The notes: a model not told the origin generated them from the letters alone. Positions 33,004 to 44,698 are shown, counted from the first letter of the stretch. The stretch: DNA of 64,000 nucleotides from Nocardioides marinus (GCA_019801415.1 JAHVJD010000003.1:124001-188000), one strand, 5' to 3'. A program made the numbers and translations.

Positions 33004-34530
33004 TCAGGCTGTTTCCTTGCCCTCTCGGGGCTGGTCCCCCGCTTCCGCCGTGTCCGGGTCGGCAGCCTCCGCATCGGTCGCCGCGGTTGGTTCGGCCTCC
33101 TGCACCGGTGCCAGGATTTCGGCATCCGCAGCAGCCGCGGCGTCGGCCGCCGCGTCCCGGCCGGTGATCAGCGGCAGCATGTGGGCCGCGGCGACACTGG
33201 CAACTTCGGGAGTCTCAGGCCGCTTCCAGGTCAGCGTGTCAAAGCTGCTGCAATGTTCGCAGACCGGCGCCCAGTCGGCATGGATATGGTTACAGCTGTC
33301 GCAGACCCACTGCGGCCCGCGCGGCGCGGTCAAGGCCCGGGTCAGCCAGCCCTGAACCACCTTGTCGTCTGCCCCTTCGCCGCGTTCGATGGCCGCCATC
33401 AAGGTCAGCGCCCGCGCGTCAGGCGCCCGTTCGGAAAGATCGCTCAGCCAGCGGCGCGCCTCAGGGTAATCCTCGGCCACGATGTTCAGCTCGGACATCA
33501 CCAGCCGGGTTTCATCATGGTGCGGGTTGAGCCGCGCCAGCTGGTCGAACCGTTTGACGCGTTCGGCGGCGGTCTCGTCTGGTTCCACCTCGGCAAAGGC
33601 ATGCGCAAGATCCGGGTGCGGCTGCGCCTCCCAGGCCTTTTTCAGCACCTTCACCGCCGGGCGTTTCTTGCCCTTGGCCAGATAGGCCCGCGCCGCCATC
33701 GCCGCGGCCGGCACCAGGTCGGGCGACAGCCGGTTGGCCTCGATCGCCTGCTCCTGCTGCTCCAGCGTCGCGCCCTCCTCGACAAGCCCGCGCGAGGCGG
33801 ACAGCGCCAGAACCGCATCGCGGCGCTTGAACACGTCGCGCGGCAGGGTGCCGGTCTTCAGCTTGGTCGACAGGGTCTTGCGCGCGCCGGCCCAATCCTC
33901 GGCCTGGGCCTGCAGCCGCAGCAGCGTGTCCTGCACCTCGGCGTGTTTGGGCCGCAGCGCCAGCGCCTTTTCGGCCAGCTGGCGGGCGGTCTCGTCATCG
34001 CCTTCCGACAGCTTCTGTTTCATGATGCCGCGCACCCCGACAAAGCGCGTCGGCGGGTTCGACAGCAGCCGCTTGTAGGCTTCGGAGGCCTTGCGGGTGT
34101 CGCCGCTCATCTCGGCGGCCTGGGCCACCAGCAGATCGGTCAGCTCCGGCTGTTGCAGGTATTTCTCGGCCCGCTCCGCCTTGGTCAGCGCCAAGCGCCC
34201 CTCGCCCGAGGCCAGCGCCATCAGACCTTCGGACAGCGCCTTGTAGCCCTTGCGCTCGCGCCCCTTGTCGAAATAGCGCGACAGCGCGGTTTCATCACCG
34301 TTCAGGAAATGCAGCGTCGCCACCAGCAGCGACAGCAGCTTGAGAAACAGCCACACCCCGAAAACCAGGACGCCCAGCGCGATCACCGACTGCAAAGCGC
34401 TCAGGGTGTATTCGGTGCCCGCAAAGGTGATCTGCACCCCGCCGGCGGTTTCCATCAGCAGGCGCGCGCCAAAAGCAAGGACCGCAACGATTGCGACGAA
34501 TACGAGGATCTTCAACAACGACCAAAGCAT
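33004..34530 (-). CDS. hemY: HemY-type TPR membrane protein with C-terminal zinc ribbon
   Basis: HemY N-domain protein, 508 residues. Two TM helices (residues 5-25 and 43-72) and the HemY-type segment (LATLHFLNGDETALSRYFDKGRERKGYKALSEGLMALASGE), then TPR-like repeats to about 400. It ends with a zinc-ribbon module of two CxxC pairs (C410, C413, C424, C427) and an Ala/Asp/Glu-rich tail. The gene family sits with hemD in many proteobacteria but its biochemical role in heme synthesis is unclear. Starts at ATG 34530 behind AAGGAAA, 10 nt after the mitofilin-like gene. The TPR-plus-rubredoxin-like ending recalls LapB/YciM. Confidence 0.85.
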   Translation of the reverse strand: MLWSLLKILVFVAIVAVLAFGARLLMETAGGVQITFAGTEYTLSALQSVIALGVLVFGVWLFLKLLSLLVATLHFLNGDETALSRYFDKGRERKGYKALSEGLMALASGEGRLALTKAERAEKYLQQPELTDLLVAQAAEMSGDTRKASEAYKRLLSNPPTRFVGVRGIMKQKLSEGDDETARQLAEKALALRPKHAEVQDTLLRLQAQAEDWAGARKTLSTKLKTGTLPRDVFKRRDAVLALSASRGLVEEGATLEQQEQAIEANRLSPDLVPAAAMAARAYLAKGKKRPAVKVLKKAWEAQPHPDLAHAFAEVEPDETAAERVKRFDQLARLNPHHDETRLVMSELNIVAEDYPEARRWLSDLSERAPDARALTLMAAIERGEGADDKVVQGWLTRALTAPRGPQWVCDSCNHIHADWAPVCEHCSSFDTLTWKRPETPEVASVAAAHMLPLITGRDAAADAAAAADAEILAPVQEAEPTAATDAEAADPDTAEAGDQPREGKETA

Positions 34531-34540
34531 GACGGTTTCC

Positions 34541-35842
<1,302 letters not shown>

Positions 35843-35894
35843 GCCGGTCTCCCCACTCGATTCCTGAAATACGTTCCTGCGAATAGGCCGGACA

Positions 35895-36620
35895 CTACTC
35901 CGCGCCTTCGCTCCCCTCAAGCCGCGACACTGCGTCTGCGGCATCACGCACCGCTTGTGTCATTGCTTTGCTATCTGCTGCTCCGCTTACGCGCAACGTC
36001 TTGAAGTTCAAGCACTCTAACGGTTCAGCCACCGCCTTGCTGAGCGCGACCAGGTGCAAATTGCCAGCATCTCCGCATTGGCTGGCAAAATGACGCGCCG
36101 TTCTGGGTGAAAAAAGCGGCACGATCACGCCGGTCGGCCCGGCGATCAGCCGTCTCGCAGCCTCGCTCAGCGGCAACAGGGCCTGATCGTAGACAACCTG
36201 CTCCTCACAACGCAAGCCCGCGCCGCTCAACCGTTCGGCCACCGCACCGCGGCCATGCGCCCCACGCAGATGCAACAGTGGCGCCGGGGGGCGCCGTGAC
36301 AGCAGCGTGTCGATCAGCTCCTCCGCGCAGGCTCCGGCACACTCCGCCTGCCACCCCGCCTGACGGGCGACCGCGGTGGTATGGGGGCCGACGCAAAACG
36401 CGGGCCGCCGCGCCGCGGTTTCACGTGAAGCGATGGCAACCGCATGGGCGGAGGTAAAGATCACCCCGCGAAAGGAGCTTACATCAAGGAATGCGATGCG
36501 GGGGCGGATCTCCATCAACGGAGCATGGGTCACCTGCAGCCCGGCCCGCAGGTCATCGGGCAATCCGGCCACAAACCGCCTTGCCGCCTCCATTGGACGT
36601 GTCATCAGCAATGGGACCAT
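35895..36620 (-). CDS. hemD: Uroporphyrinogen-III synthase HemD
   Basis: Closes and inverts ring D of hydroxymethylbilane to make uroporphyrinogen III, the common precursor of heme, B12 and bacteriochlorophyll. The 241-residue protein has the HemD fold features: LLMTRPMEAARRF at the start, GVIFTSAHAVAI, a FCVGPHTTAVARQAG segment with the usual GxxT, LLHLRGAHGRG and FSPRTARHF. Sequence conservation is low, but position beside mitofilin-like and hemY genes and divergent from tsaD is diagnostic for alphaproteobacteria. Start ATG 36620 behind GGGAG; an ATG at 36605 is also possible. Confidence 0.88.
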   Translation of the reverse strand: MVPLLMTRPMEAARRFVAGLPDDLRAGLQVTHAPLMEIRPRIAFLDVSSFRGVIFTSAHAVAIASRETAARRPAFCVGPHTTAVARQAGWQAECAGACAEELIDTLLSRRPPAPLLHLRGAHGRGAVAERLSGAGLRCEEQVVYDQALLPLSEAARRLIAGPTGVIVPLFSPRTARHFASQCGDAGNLHLVALSKAVAEPLECLNFKTLRVSGAADSKAMTQAVRDAADAVSRLEGSEGAE

Positions 36621-36695
36621 CGGCAAGGCTCCCGGGATTGTTTGCAGGCCGCTTAGGTGGTAGCCCCGGCGGCAATTCGATGCAACGGTAACACC

Positions 36696-37793
36696 ATGAC
36701 AAAGACCCTGACCATCCTGGGGCTGGAAAGCAGCTGCGACGACACCGCGGCCGCGGTCGTCCGGCAGACCGAAGGCGCCCGGCCCGAGGTTCTGTCCTCG
36801 ATCGTGTTCGGCCAGACCGAGCTGCACAGCGCCTTTGGCGGCGTGGTGCCGGAGATCGCCGCCCGCGCCCATGCTGAAAAGCTCGACATCTGCGTGCGCG
36901 ATGCGCTGGCCGAGGCCGACCTGACGCTGAAGGACATGGATGCGGTTGCCGTCACCGCCGGCCCGGGGCTGATCGGCGGCGTGATGTCCGGCGTGATGTG
37001 CGCCAAGGGCATCGCCGCCGCAACCGGGCTGCCGCTGGTCGGGGTCAACCACCTGGCAGGCCACGCGCTGACGCCGCGGCTGACCGATGGCATCGCCTAT
37101 CCCTACCTGATGCTGCTGGTCTCCGGCGGGCACTGCCAGTACCTGCTGGTGCGCGGACCTGAGGATTTCACCCGTCTGGGCGGCACCATCGACGATGCGC
37201 CGGGTGAGGCATTTGACAAGACCGCGCGCCTGCTGGGCCTGCCGCAGCCGGGCGGCCCTGCGGTGCAGGCCGAGGCGGAAGGCGGCGATCCCAAACGCTT
37301 CCGCTTTCCGCGCCCGCTGCTGGACCGGCCCGATTGCAACCTGTCGTTCTCGGGGCTGAAGACCGCGCTGATGCGGATGCGCGATCAGATCGCGGCAGAA
37401 AAGGGCGGGCTGACGCGGCAGGACCGCGCCGATCTTTGCGCCGGGTTCCAAGCGGCGGTGGTGGACACGCTGGCGGAGAAAACCCGCCGCGCGATCCGCC
37501 TGTACATGGACGAGAACCCGGCCCAGCCCACGGTCGCCGTGGCCGGCGGCGTGGCGGCAAATACCGCCATTCGCGCCGCGTTAGAGACTGTTTGCGCCGA
37601 GGCTGGAGCCGCCTTCACCGCACCGCCGCTGCGGCTGTGCACGGATAATGCGGCGATGATCGCCTATGCCGGGATGGAACGCTTCCGGGCGGGCGCGCGC
37701 GACGGGCTGGACCTGACGGCACGACCGCGCTGGCCGCTGGACACGGCAAGCCCGGCGCTGATCGGATCGGGCCGCAAGGGAGCAAAGGCATGA
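36696..37793 (+). CDS. tsaD: tRNA N6-adenosine threonylcarbamoyltransferase TsaD
   Basis: Final enzyme of t6A37 synthesis on ANN-decoding tRNAs. The 365-residue product has [16 protein letters not shown], the metal-binding HLAGH motif near residue 118, the [10 protein letters not shown] phosphate loop and the [15 protein letters not shown]-terminal motif. ATG 36696 (MTKTLTILG) fits the family start. Overlaps gpsA by ATGA. Its partner tsaE is also in this window, 10 kb further on. Confidence 0.97.
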   Translation: MTKTLTILGLESSCDDTAAAVVRQTEGARPEVLSSIVFGQTELHSAFGGVVPEIAARAHAEKLDICVRDALAEADLTLKDMDAVAVTAGPGLIGGVMSGVMCAKGIAAATGLPLVGVNHLAGHALTPRLTDGIAYPYLMLLVSGGHCQYLLVRGPEDFTRLGGTIDDAPGEAFDKTARLLGLPQPGGPAVQAEAEGGDPKRFRFPRPLLDRPDCNLSFSGLKTALMRMRDQIAAEKGGLTRQDRADLCAGFQAAVVDTLAEKTRRAIRLYMDENPAQPTVAVAGGVAANTAIRAALETVCAEAGAAFTAPPLRLCTDNAAMIAYAGMERFRAGARDGLDLTARPRWPLDTASPALIGSGRKGAKA

Positions 37794-38752
37794 CTGTTTC
37801 GGTTCTGGGCTCGGGGGCCTTCGGCACCGCGCTGGCGATCTCATTGGCCGGAAACGGGCCGGTCACCCTGTGGGCGCGCAACGCCGGGGCCGCCGCCGAG
37901 ATGCAGCGCGACCGCTGCAACACGGCCCGGCTGCCGGGGGTCACCCTGCCCGAGGCGCTGACCGTCACCGCCGATCTGGAGGCCGCGGCGGCCGCCGACG
38001 TGCTGCTGCTGGCGGTGCCGATGCAAAAGCTGCGCGGCGCGCTGATTGACCACCGCGGCCTGCTGGCGGGCAAGACGCTGGTTGCCTGCTGCAAGGGGAT
38101 TGAGCTGAACACCGGATTGGGCCCGATCGCTGTGATGCGCGATGTGCTGCCGGACGCCGCCCCGGCGCTGCTGACCGGGCCGAGCTTTGCCGCCGACATC
38201 GCCCGTGGCTTGCCGACCGCGCTGACGCTGGCCTGCGCCGATGCCGACCGTGGCCGCGACTTGCAGCAGCAACTGACCACCGCGAACCTGCGGCTCTACC
38301 GCACCACCGACACCATCGGCGCCGAGCTGGGCGGCGCGCTGAAGAACGTGATGGCCATCGCCTGCGGGGCCGTCATCGGGGCCGGCCTCGGCGACAGTGC
38401 CCGCGCCGCGCTGATGACCCGCGGCTATGCCGAGATGCAGCGCATGGCGCTGGCCTGCGGCGCGCGGCCCGAGACGCTGGCCGGGCTGTCGGGCTTTGGC
38501 GATCTGACGCTGACCTGCAGCTCGGAGCTGTCGCGCAACTACCGGCTGGGCCTGTCGATCGGGCGCGGCGAGAGCTTTGATGCCTCGCTCACGGTGGAGG
38601 GCGCCGCCACCGCCCGCGCCGTGGCGGCACAGACCGAGAAGCTGAAACTGGAGATGCCGATCACCCGGACGGTAACCAATTTGTTGGATCAGGAGTTGAC
38701 GATCGAGGAGGCAGCGGCCCATTTACTTAAAAGACCGCTAAAAGAGGAATAA
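37790..38752 (+). CDS. gpsA: NAD(P)-dependent glycerol-3-phosphate dehydrogenase
   Basis: Makes sn-glycerol 3-phosphate from dihydroxyacetone phosphate for phospholipids. The 320-residue enzyme starts with a Rossmann motif [16 protein letters not shown], has LVACCKGIE and the LTGPSFA motif (residues about 95-135), the catalytic-lysine region [12 protein letters not shown] and the [11 protein letters not shown] signature. tsaD and gpsA adjacency, with a 4-nt overlap, is common in this order. Confidence 0.97.
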   Translation: MTVSVLGSGAFGTALAISLAGNGPVTLWARNAGAAAEMQRDRCNTARLPGVTLPEALTVTADLEAAAAADVLLLAVPMQKLRGALIDHRGLLAGKTLVACCKGIELNTGLGPIAVMRDVLPDAAPALLTGPSFAADIARGLPTALTLACADADRGRDLQQQLTTANLRLYRTTDTIGAELGGALKNVMAIACGAVIGAGLGDSARAALMTRGYAEMQRMALACGARPETLAGLSGFGDLTLTCSSELSRNYRLGLSIGRGESFDASLTVEGAATARAVAAQTEKLKLEMPITRTVTNLLDQELTIEEAAAHLLKRPLKEE

Positions 38753-38753
38753 A

Positions 38754-39025
38754 ATGCTCATCGCCTTGATCGCCCGTGACAAACCCGGCCATTTGCAGAC
38801 CCGTCTGGACAACCGCGACGCCCATCTGGCCTATATCAAGGACACCGGCGTGGTCGCCCAGGCCGGCCCGCTGCTGGATCAGGATGGCAATATGGCCGGC
38901 TCTCTGGTTATTCTGGACGTCGAGGACATGGCGGCAGGCCAGGCCTGGGCCGACAATGATCCCTACAACAAGGCAGGCCTGTTCGAGGCCGTCGAATTGA
39001 TCACCTGGAAAAAGGTCATCGGCTG

Positions 39026-39026
<1 letters not shown>
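38754..39026 (+). CDS. YciI-family protein
   Basis: A 90-residue YciI-like (ferredoxin-fold) protein: MLIALIARDKPGHLQTRLDNRDAHLAYI, then GPLLDQDGNMAGSLVILDVEDMAAGQAWADNDPYNKAGLFEAVELITWKKV. His in the RxxHLxYI motif and the Asp of DNDP are the conserved putative active-site residues of the family; the substrate is unknown. One nt after gpsA and overlapping the next gene by one nt, so it is part of the tsaD operon. Confidence 0.9.
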
Positions 39027-39448
<422 letters not shown>

Positions 39449-39495
39449 TCTGGCACTCTACTCCGCAAGTGGCTGAAACCATTGGGGAGTACGAC

Positions 39496-39891
39496 ATGGA
39501 ATTTCTGAGTGTGATTGTCGCGACAGCGGTGTCCTTTGGCATCGGGGCCGGCTACTACGGCGCGCTGGCCAAGCCCTGGATCGCGGCCTCCGGCGTGGAA
39601 TGCGACGCGGACGGGCAGCCCAAGGGCAGCCAGAATCCGATGACATACGCGCTGGCCTTTGTATTGCAGCTGATCGTGGTGGGCATGATGCGCCACGTGT
39701 TCACCCTGTCGGGCATCGACACGTTGGGTGCCGGGCTGGTGAGCGGTCTGGGAGTCGGCCTGTTCTTCATCACCCCGTGGATCGCGCTGAACAACCTTTA
39801 TGGCGGCCGCCCCGTGATGCTGACGGTGATCGACGGCGGCTATGCCACGTTGGCCTGTGCGGCGGCGGGATTGGTGCTGACGCTGTTCTGA
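39496..39891 (+). CDS. DUF1761-type membrane protein
   Basis: A 131-residue membrane protein with four hydrophobic segments (about 4-26, 48-70, 75-97 and 108-130) and the DUF1761-type motif GAGYYGALAKPWIAASG at residues 17-33. Function unknown. It is the last gene before a terminator, 47 nt after the EVE gene; an ATG at 39496 follows GGGGAGT. Confidence 0.8.
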   Translation: MEFLSVIVATAVSFGIGAGYYGALAKPWIAASGVECDADGQPKGSQNPMTYALAFVLQLIVVGMMRHVFTLSGIDTLGAGLVSGLGVGLFFITPWIALNNLYGGRPVMLTVIDGGYATLACAAAGLVLTLF

Positions 39892-39948
39892 GAGCGCTGC
39901 GATTGCCGTCGCAAACGACCGCGCCGCAAGCCAACGCCTGAAACTGAA

Positions 39949-39986
39949 AAAGGGAAGACCCTGCGGACAGACAGGACCTTCCCTTT
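39949..39986 (+). terminator. Terminator after the tsaD-DUF1761 genes
   Basis: AAAGGGAAG pairs with CTTCCCTTT (9 bp) around a 20-nt loop that holds a small CTG/CAG pairing; T3 follows inside the stem end. About 57 nt after the DUF1761 stop. Confidence 0.6.
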
Positions 39987-40175
39987 CCACCCCGCGTGCC
40001 CATATCCACCACACGCGTCTGAAAATCTGGTTCCTGGCCGTCCTGGCCGGTTCCTAAGTGATACCCCATCTGCCCGCGATTCCGCAAAGCAATAACCCCG
40101 ACAATGCGAGACAAATGGTGCAGGCCGACGGCACCCAGGGACAAACCGGCTGCGCCATCGGCCGGCCCCTGAACG

Positions 40176-40214
40176 AAAAAGGCGCCGCCGGATTGCTCCG
40201 GCGACGCCCTTTTT
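40176..40214 (-). terminator. Terminator of ahcY
   Basis: AAAAAGGCG-C-CGCCGGA pairs with TCCGGCG-A-CGCCTTTTT-like sequence, a long G+C stem with one internal mismatch and A/T ends that give T-tracts on both strands, 16 nt after the ahcY stop. The rest of the 39892-40230 gap shows no gene. Confidence 0.88.
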
Positions 40215-40230
40215 GTGCGGGTAGGACCCG

Positions 40231-41619
40231 TCAGTAACGGTAGTGTTCCGGCTTGAACGGACCTTCGGGCTTGACGCCGATATAGGCGGCCTGCTCGGGG
40301 GTCAGCTCGGTCAGCTTGACGCCGATGCGGCCCAGGTGAAGACGGGCGACCTTCTCGTCCAGATGCTTGGGCAGGATGTAGACGTCATTTTCGTACTTGT
40401 CGCCGCGGGTCCACAGCTCGATCTGGGCCAGCACCTGGTTGGTGAAGCTGGCCGACATCACGAAGGACGGGTGGCCGGTGGCGTTGCCGAGGTTCAGCAG
40501 GCGGCCCTCAGAGAGCAGGATGATGCGGTTGCCCGAGGGCATCTCGATCATGTCGACCTGGTCCTTGATGTTGGTCCACTTGTGGTTCCGCAGCGCTGCG
40601 ACCTGGATCTCGTTGTCGAAGTGGCCGATGTTGCCGACGATCGCCATGTCCTTCATCTCGCGCATATGCTCGATGCGGATCACGTCCTTGTTGCCGGTGG
40701 TGGTGATGAAGATATCGGCGGAGGAGACGACGTCTTCCAGCAGCACCACCTCGAAGCCATCCATCGCGGCCTGCAGGGCGCAGATCGGGTCCGCTTCGGT
40801 CACTTTCACGCGCGCCCCGGCGCCGCGCAGCGAGGCGGCAGAGCCCTTGCCCACATCGCCATAGCCGCAGACCACGGCGACCTTGCCGGCCATCATGGTG
40901 TCGGTGGCGCGGCGGATGCCGTCGACCAGCGATTCCTTGCAGCCGTATTTGTTGTCGAACTTCGACTTGGTGACCGAGTCGTTGACGTTGATCGCCGGGA
41001 ACGGCAGCTGGCCGTTCTTCTGCAGATCATACAGGCGGTGAACGCCGGTGGTGGTTTCCTCGGAAACGCCGAGGATCGCGTCGCGGGTCTTGGTGAACCA
41101 GCCCGGCGACTCCTTCATGCGTTTCTGGATCTGCGCCTTGATGACGGTTTCTTCCTCGGACTGCGGCACCGGGATGATCTCTTCGCCGGCCTCGGCGCGC
41201 GCGCCCAGCAGCACGTACAGGGTGGCGTCGCCACCGTCGTCGAGGATCAGGTTTGGACCTTCCGGGAACATGAAGGATTTGTCGAGGTAATCCCAATGTT
41301 CTTCAAGGCTTTGACCCTTGACGGCAAAGACCGGAATGCCCGCTTCGGCGATGGCGGCGGCGGCGTGGTCCTGGGTCGAGAAGATGTTGCAGGACGCCCA
41401 GCGCACGTCTGCGCCCAGCGCCACCAGCGTTTCAATCAGCACCGCGGTCTGGATGGTCATGTGAAGCGAGCCGACGATGCGCGCGCCCTTCAGCGGCTTG
41501 CTGTCGCCGTATTCTTCGCGCAGGGCCATCAACCCCGGCATTTCGGTTTCGGCGATGTCCAGCTCCTTGCGGCCATAGGCTGCCAGCGAGATGTCCTTGA
41601 CGATATAATCCCCGGCCAT
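40231..41619 (-). CDS. ahcY: S-adenosylhomocysteine hydrolase AhcY
   Basis: Splits S-adenosylhomocysteine to adenosine and homocysteine, relieving inhibition of methyltransferases. The 462-residue protein has the family start [27 protein letters not shown], the NAD-binding motif [12 protein letters not shown] near residue 220 and the conserved C-terminus [18 protein letters not shown] 41619 (MAGDYIV) behind GGAG; upstream in-frame ATGs lack support. In Rhodobacter ahcY is near the regB-regA cluster, as here (2.5 kb away). Confidence 0.97.
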   Translation of the reverse strand: MAGDYIVKDISLAAYGRKELDIAETEMPGLMALREEYGDSKPLKGARIVGSLHMTIQTAVLIETLVALGADVRWASCNIFSTQDHAAAAIAEAGIPVFAVKGQSLEEHWDYLDKSFMFPEGPNLILDDGGDATLYVLLGARAEAGEEIIPVPQSEEETVIKAQIQKRMKESPGWFTKTRDAILGVSEETTTGVHRLYDLQKNGQLPFPAINVNDSVTKSKFDNKYGCKESLVDGIRRATDTMMAGKVAVVCGYGDVGKGSAASLRGAGARVKVTEADPICALQAAMDGFEVVLLEDVVSSADIFITTTGNKDVIRIEHMREMKDMAIVGNIGHFDNEIQVAALRNHKWTNIKDQVDMIEMPSGNRIILLSEGRLLNLGNATGHPSFVMSASFTNQVLAQIELWTRGDKYENDVYILPKHLDEKVARLHLGRIGVKLTELTPEQAAYIGVKPEGPFKPEHYRY

Positions 41620-41816
41620 AGTTTGCTCCATTCCGGTTACGAGTTCACTTGCAGCAGGGCGTAGCACCGCAGGTGTTTATATTCAACGAAGATACCCGCA
41701 ACCGGGACACGGCGGCCCGGCATCCAACCTGGACAGGATGTTCAGAAAGTCGCGAAGATACGCCGCGGTGGCAAAATCACCGAGGCAAACTGGCCGCGCC
41801 AGAGGGGCGCAAGACG

Positions 41817-42131
41817 TCAGCTGGGGGTTCCCGGCTCGGCTTCGGAGTCCGGAATATGGAAGAACGAGGAGCCGGTCGCCACGACGCAGCTGATCCCATT
41901 CGGATGCGTGACCAGAACGGTAAAGGTACCGGTTTCATCGGATGACCAGACCTCGATCACGGTGGCCTGGGGCCGGGTTGTCTGCAATCCGCCGGCGGTC
42001 AGCCGCTCGGAATATCCCGATTGCAGTTTTTCCGTCATGGCGGTGCGGTCGCCACAGCTGGCTGCCAGGGCAGGCGGTGCGGTCGCAGCCATACCGAACA
42101 ACAGTGATACCCCTAATATACGCTTGAACAT
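41817..42131 (-). CDS. Small exported protein, function unknown
   Basis: A 104-residue product with a clear Sec signal peptide (residues 1-24, MFKRILGVSLLFGMAATAPPALA, cleaved after ALA) and a mature part with two Cys (at the start ASCGDRTAM and in the GISCVVAT segment) that could form a disulfide. The SCGDRTAMTEKLQSGYSERLTAGG segment is the most distinctive. Not recognised. Lies 197 nt upstream of ahcY on the same strand; I see no shared function. Confidence 0.75.
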   Translation of the reverse strand: MFKRILGVSLLFGMAATAPPALAASCGDRTAMTEKLQSGYSERLTAGGLQTTRPQATVIEVWSSDETGTFTVLVTHPNGISCVVATGSSFFHIPDSEAEPGTPS

Positions 42132-42360
42132 GGCAATCTCCTTTCCTGTGCATGCCACGTGAGGAAAAGGGGTTGCCGCGAAAGGGGGCGCGGAGCCCCT
42201 TCATACTAATGATATTGGGTCGAACAGCGCCGGTTTCAAACTCACGGGGCGTAAACACCGCGTATGGTGGCCTGCGGTTTCGGTCCGTTCCGCGCGCGAC
42301 AGGACCATTGCCCGCACCCCGATCAGCGGGTAGGCACGGCCTTATGTCACAGTGATCAGG

Positions 42361-42966
42361 ATGAAATTCATGCCCGCAAAACCTGCCCGCGCCTGGCAGC
42401 GGATGCTGTCCGGCCGCCGCCTGGACCTGCTGGATCCGACCCCGATGGATATCGAGATCGAGGACATCGCCCACGGGCTGGCCTTTGTGGCGCGCTGGAA
42501 CGGGCAGACGCGGGGCGATTTCGCCTATTCGGTGGCGGAGCATTCATTGCTGGTCGAGGAGATCTTTACCCGGATGCAGCCCAAGGCGCCGGTGAAATGG
42601 CGGCTGGCGGCGCTGCTGCATGACGCGCCGGAATATGTGATCGGCGACATGATTTCTCCGGTCAAAGCCGCCGTCGGCCCCGGCTACGGTGAGCTGGACC
42701 AGCGGCTGACGGCCGCGATCCACATCCGCTTTGGCCTGCCCGCAGCGCTGCCCAAGACGGTGAAGGCGCAGATCAAGCGCGCCGACAAGGTCAGCGCCTG
42801 GATGGAAGCGGTGCAGATCGCCGGATTTTCAGAGGCCGAAGCAACCAAGTTCTTTGGCCGCCCCAACGCGGAGATCACCGGCAGCCTGGACATTCACCTG
42901 CGCCCGCCGGTCGAAGTGCGGCAGGATTTCGTGGCGCGGCATCATCAGCTGATCGCACAGATGTAA
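42361..42966 (+). CDS. HD-domain hydrolase (YfbR/5'-nucleotidase-like)
   Basis: A 201-residue HD phosphohydrolase. Metal-binding motifs are H in AEHSLLVEEIF, HD in LLHDAPEYVIGDMISPVK, and D in KRADKVSAWMEA, the order seen in YfbR-like 5'-deoxynucleotidases. Likely removes phosphate from nucleotides. ATG 42361 chosen; ATG 42370 is an alternative. Monocistronic and convergent with regA. Confidence 0.83.
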   Translation: MKFMPAKPARAWQRMLSGRRLDLLDPTPMDIEIEDIAHGLAFVARWNGQTRGDFAYSVAEHSLLVEEIFTRMQPKAPVKWRLAALLHDAPEYVIGDMISPVKAAVGPGYGELDQRLTAAIHIRFGLPAALPKTVKAQIKRADKVSAWMEAVQIAGFSEAEATKFFGRPNAEITGSLDIHLRPPVEVRQDFVARHHQLIAQM

Positions 42967-43329
42967 CAGCGCGGTCCGCCCAAGGCCTCTGCCCGGTCGG
43001 TCAACGCGTCTTTCAGTACTGCTGTATGCTGCCGGGTCCCTGCGGGATGTGAAGCAAGGCAAGAATGGCGGCGCCGCCACGGGGCGGAGGTGGACGGGCG
43101 TATCCGCCCGCGTGCTAAACGTTGTCTCTGCACGGCCCGCACCTGCGGATCCGTTTCCAAGAAAGACCGGGAGTGTCAGGCCCGGCGTTGACCGCGATCA
43201 AGCCCGACCATGACAGACATCGAAGAATACCGCGTAAAGGCAGCGTGCGCCGGTCGCGCAACACCTGCCCGTAGATCGACAGGCGCGGTTCGGGCGCCTG
43301 CCGCAGAGGCGGACAGCAGAGGTTCGGGA
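42967..43329. other. Intergenic region between HD hydrolase and regA, no feature seen
   Basis: 363 nt between convergent genes. A possible small frame from 43210 begins plausibly (MTDIEEYRVKAACAGR) but degenerates into Arg/Ala/Gly-rich sequence and overlaps regA; I do not call it. In Rhodobacter capsulatus hvrA follows regA; nothing like it is here. No clear terminator. Confidence 0.6.
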
Positions 43330-43884
43330 TCAGCGCGGGCTGCGCTTGGCCAGGATACGCTGCAGGGTGCGACGGTGCATGTTCAGGCGCCGCGCGGTCT
43401 CTGACACATTGCGATCGCAGAGCTCGTAGATGCGCTGGATGTGTTCCCAGCGCACGCGGTCGGCGCTCATCGGGTTTTCCGGCGGCGGCGGCAGCTCGTC
43501 GGTGCTGGCCAGGAGCGCGTTCATGATGTCGGTGGCATCGGCCGGTTTCGACAGGTAGTCGGTGGCGCCGATCTTGACCGCGGCAACCGCGGTGGCAATG
43601 GCGCCGTAGCCGGTCAGCACCACCACGCGGCTGTCTGGGCGTTTCTCGCGCAGCACCTCGACCACGTCGAGGCCGTTGCCGTCCTCCAGCCGCAGGTCGA
43701 CCACTGCGTAGGCCGGCGGGCGAGCGGTGGCGATGGCGCTGCCGCCGGCAACCGAACCTGCGGTCTCCACCTCAAATCCGCGCTTCTCCATGGCCTTGGC
43801 CAGACGCCGCAGGAACGGCTCGTCGTCATCGACCAGCAGCAGCGATTTGTCCGGCCCGATCTCCTGCAGAGCAGTTTCCGTCAT
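43330..43884 (-). CDS. regA: Redox response regulator RegA/PrrA/ActR
   Basis: Global regulator of photosynthesis, carbon, nitrogen and respiratory genes in alphaproteobacteria. The 184-residue protein has the receiver domain (SLLLVDDDEPFLRRLAKAM; phospho-acceptor Asp63 in YAVVDLRLEDGNG; Lys in YLSKPAD), the Pro-rich linker ELPPPPENPM, and the highly conserved Fis-type helix-turn-helix (VRWEHIQRIYELCDRNVSETARRLNMHRRTLQRILAKR). Downstream of senC on the same strand, with regB divergent, the standard reg/prr layout. Confidence 0.97.
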   Translation of the reverse strand: MTETALQEIGPDKSLLLVDDDEPFLRRLAKAMEKRGFEVETAGSVAGGSAIATARPPAYAVVDLRLEDGNGLDVVEVLREKRPDSRVVVLTGYGAIATAVAAVKIGATDYLSKPADATDIMNALLASTDELPPPPENPMSADRVRWEHIQRIYELCDRNVSETARRLNMHRRTLQRILAKRSPR

Positions 43885-43961
43885 GCCCGGTCCTCCGCGT
43901 AGGTTTCAAAGTCTCGCCAGAGTATGTCCGGGCGAGGGAAAAGGTCAAACAGCTATCCGCC

Positions 43962-44582
43962 TCAGCTGTTTTCGATGAAGCAGGCGGTTTTGTCGGCCAG
44001 CTGCTCGGGGGTTTCGTCCCGGCGGAAGAACTCAACGAAGCCCTGTTCGGGCAGCACCAGGTAGGAGAAGGTGGAGTGATCGACCAGGTAGTAGTCGTCA
44101 TCGCCCTCGTTCTTGCGGTAGTAGGTCTTGTAGGCCTGGCTGGCGGCCTTGACCTGCGCCTCCGACCCGGTCAGGCCGATCATCTTTTCATGCAGGTTTT
44201 CGGCATATTCTCCAACGACTTCGGGCGTATCGCGGGCCGGATCGACCGAGATGAATACCGGCGTCACGCTGTAGCCGCGCTCGGCCAGCACATCGATGGC
44301 TTCGGCGTTGCGGGCCGCGTCCATCGGGCAGACGTCGGGGCAGAAGGTGTAGCCGAAATAGACGATCGACGGCTCGGTGATCACATCCTTGTCGGTGACC
44401 GTTTCGCCCTTGGCATTGACCAGTTCGAAGGGACCGCCAATGGTGTCGCCGCCCGCCGCGATCTGGCTGCTGCGACATTGTGCCAACCCGTCGCCGCTGT
44501 CCTCGGTGCGGGTCAGGAACCACCCGGCGCCCAGCAGGGAGGCAACGCAAACAGCGGCAAGAATTGCATAAAGACGGGTCAT
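43962..44582 (-). CDS. senC: SCO1/SenC copper chaperone
   Basis: Inner-membrane, periplasm-facing copper-binding protein for cytochrome c oxidase assembly; known as SenC/PrrC in Rhodobacter. The 206-residue product has one N-terminal TM anchor (residues 4-23), the copper motif CPDVC (Cys81, Cys85) and the distal His170 in DDYYLVDHSTFSYLV. Starts at ATG 44582. Between regB (divergent) and regA, where it may pass respiratory redox information to RegB. Confidence 0.95.
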   Translation of the reverse strand: MTRLYAILAAVCVASLLGAGWFLTRTEDSGDGLAQCRSSQIAAGGDTIGGPFELVNAKGETVTDKDVITEPSIVYFGYTFCPDVCPMDAARNAEAIDVLAERGYSVTPVFISVDPARDTPEVVGEYAENLHEKMIGLTGSEAQVKAASQAYKTYYRKNEGDDDYYLVDHSTFSYLVLPEQGFVEFFRRDETPEQLADKTACFIENS

Positions 44583-44698
44583 GTAGTCACACCTATGGTC
44601 AGGCAAGGGTTGTTGATCGTTGTCGGCGGCAGACCTATCAAGAAATGCGACCGATGCAACTGCTGCACGGCGTCACATCTACGGGAGCACCCAGGCCG

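Noticed and set aside
40243-41664. 473-codon open frame opposite ahcY
   Set aside because: Antisense shadow of a highly conserved enzyme.
41620-41816. S-adenosylhomocysteine riboswitch before ahcY
   Set aside because: Looked for paired elements and conserved core by eye and found none that I could support; a covariance-model search would decide.
43210-43404. Small frame starting MTDIEEYRV before regA
   Set aside because: Only the first dozen residues look plausible; the rest is Ala/Arg/Gly-rich and overlaps regA on the other strand.
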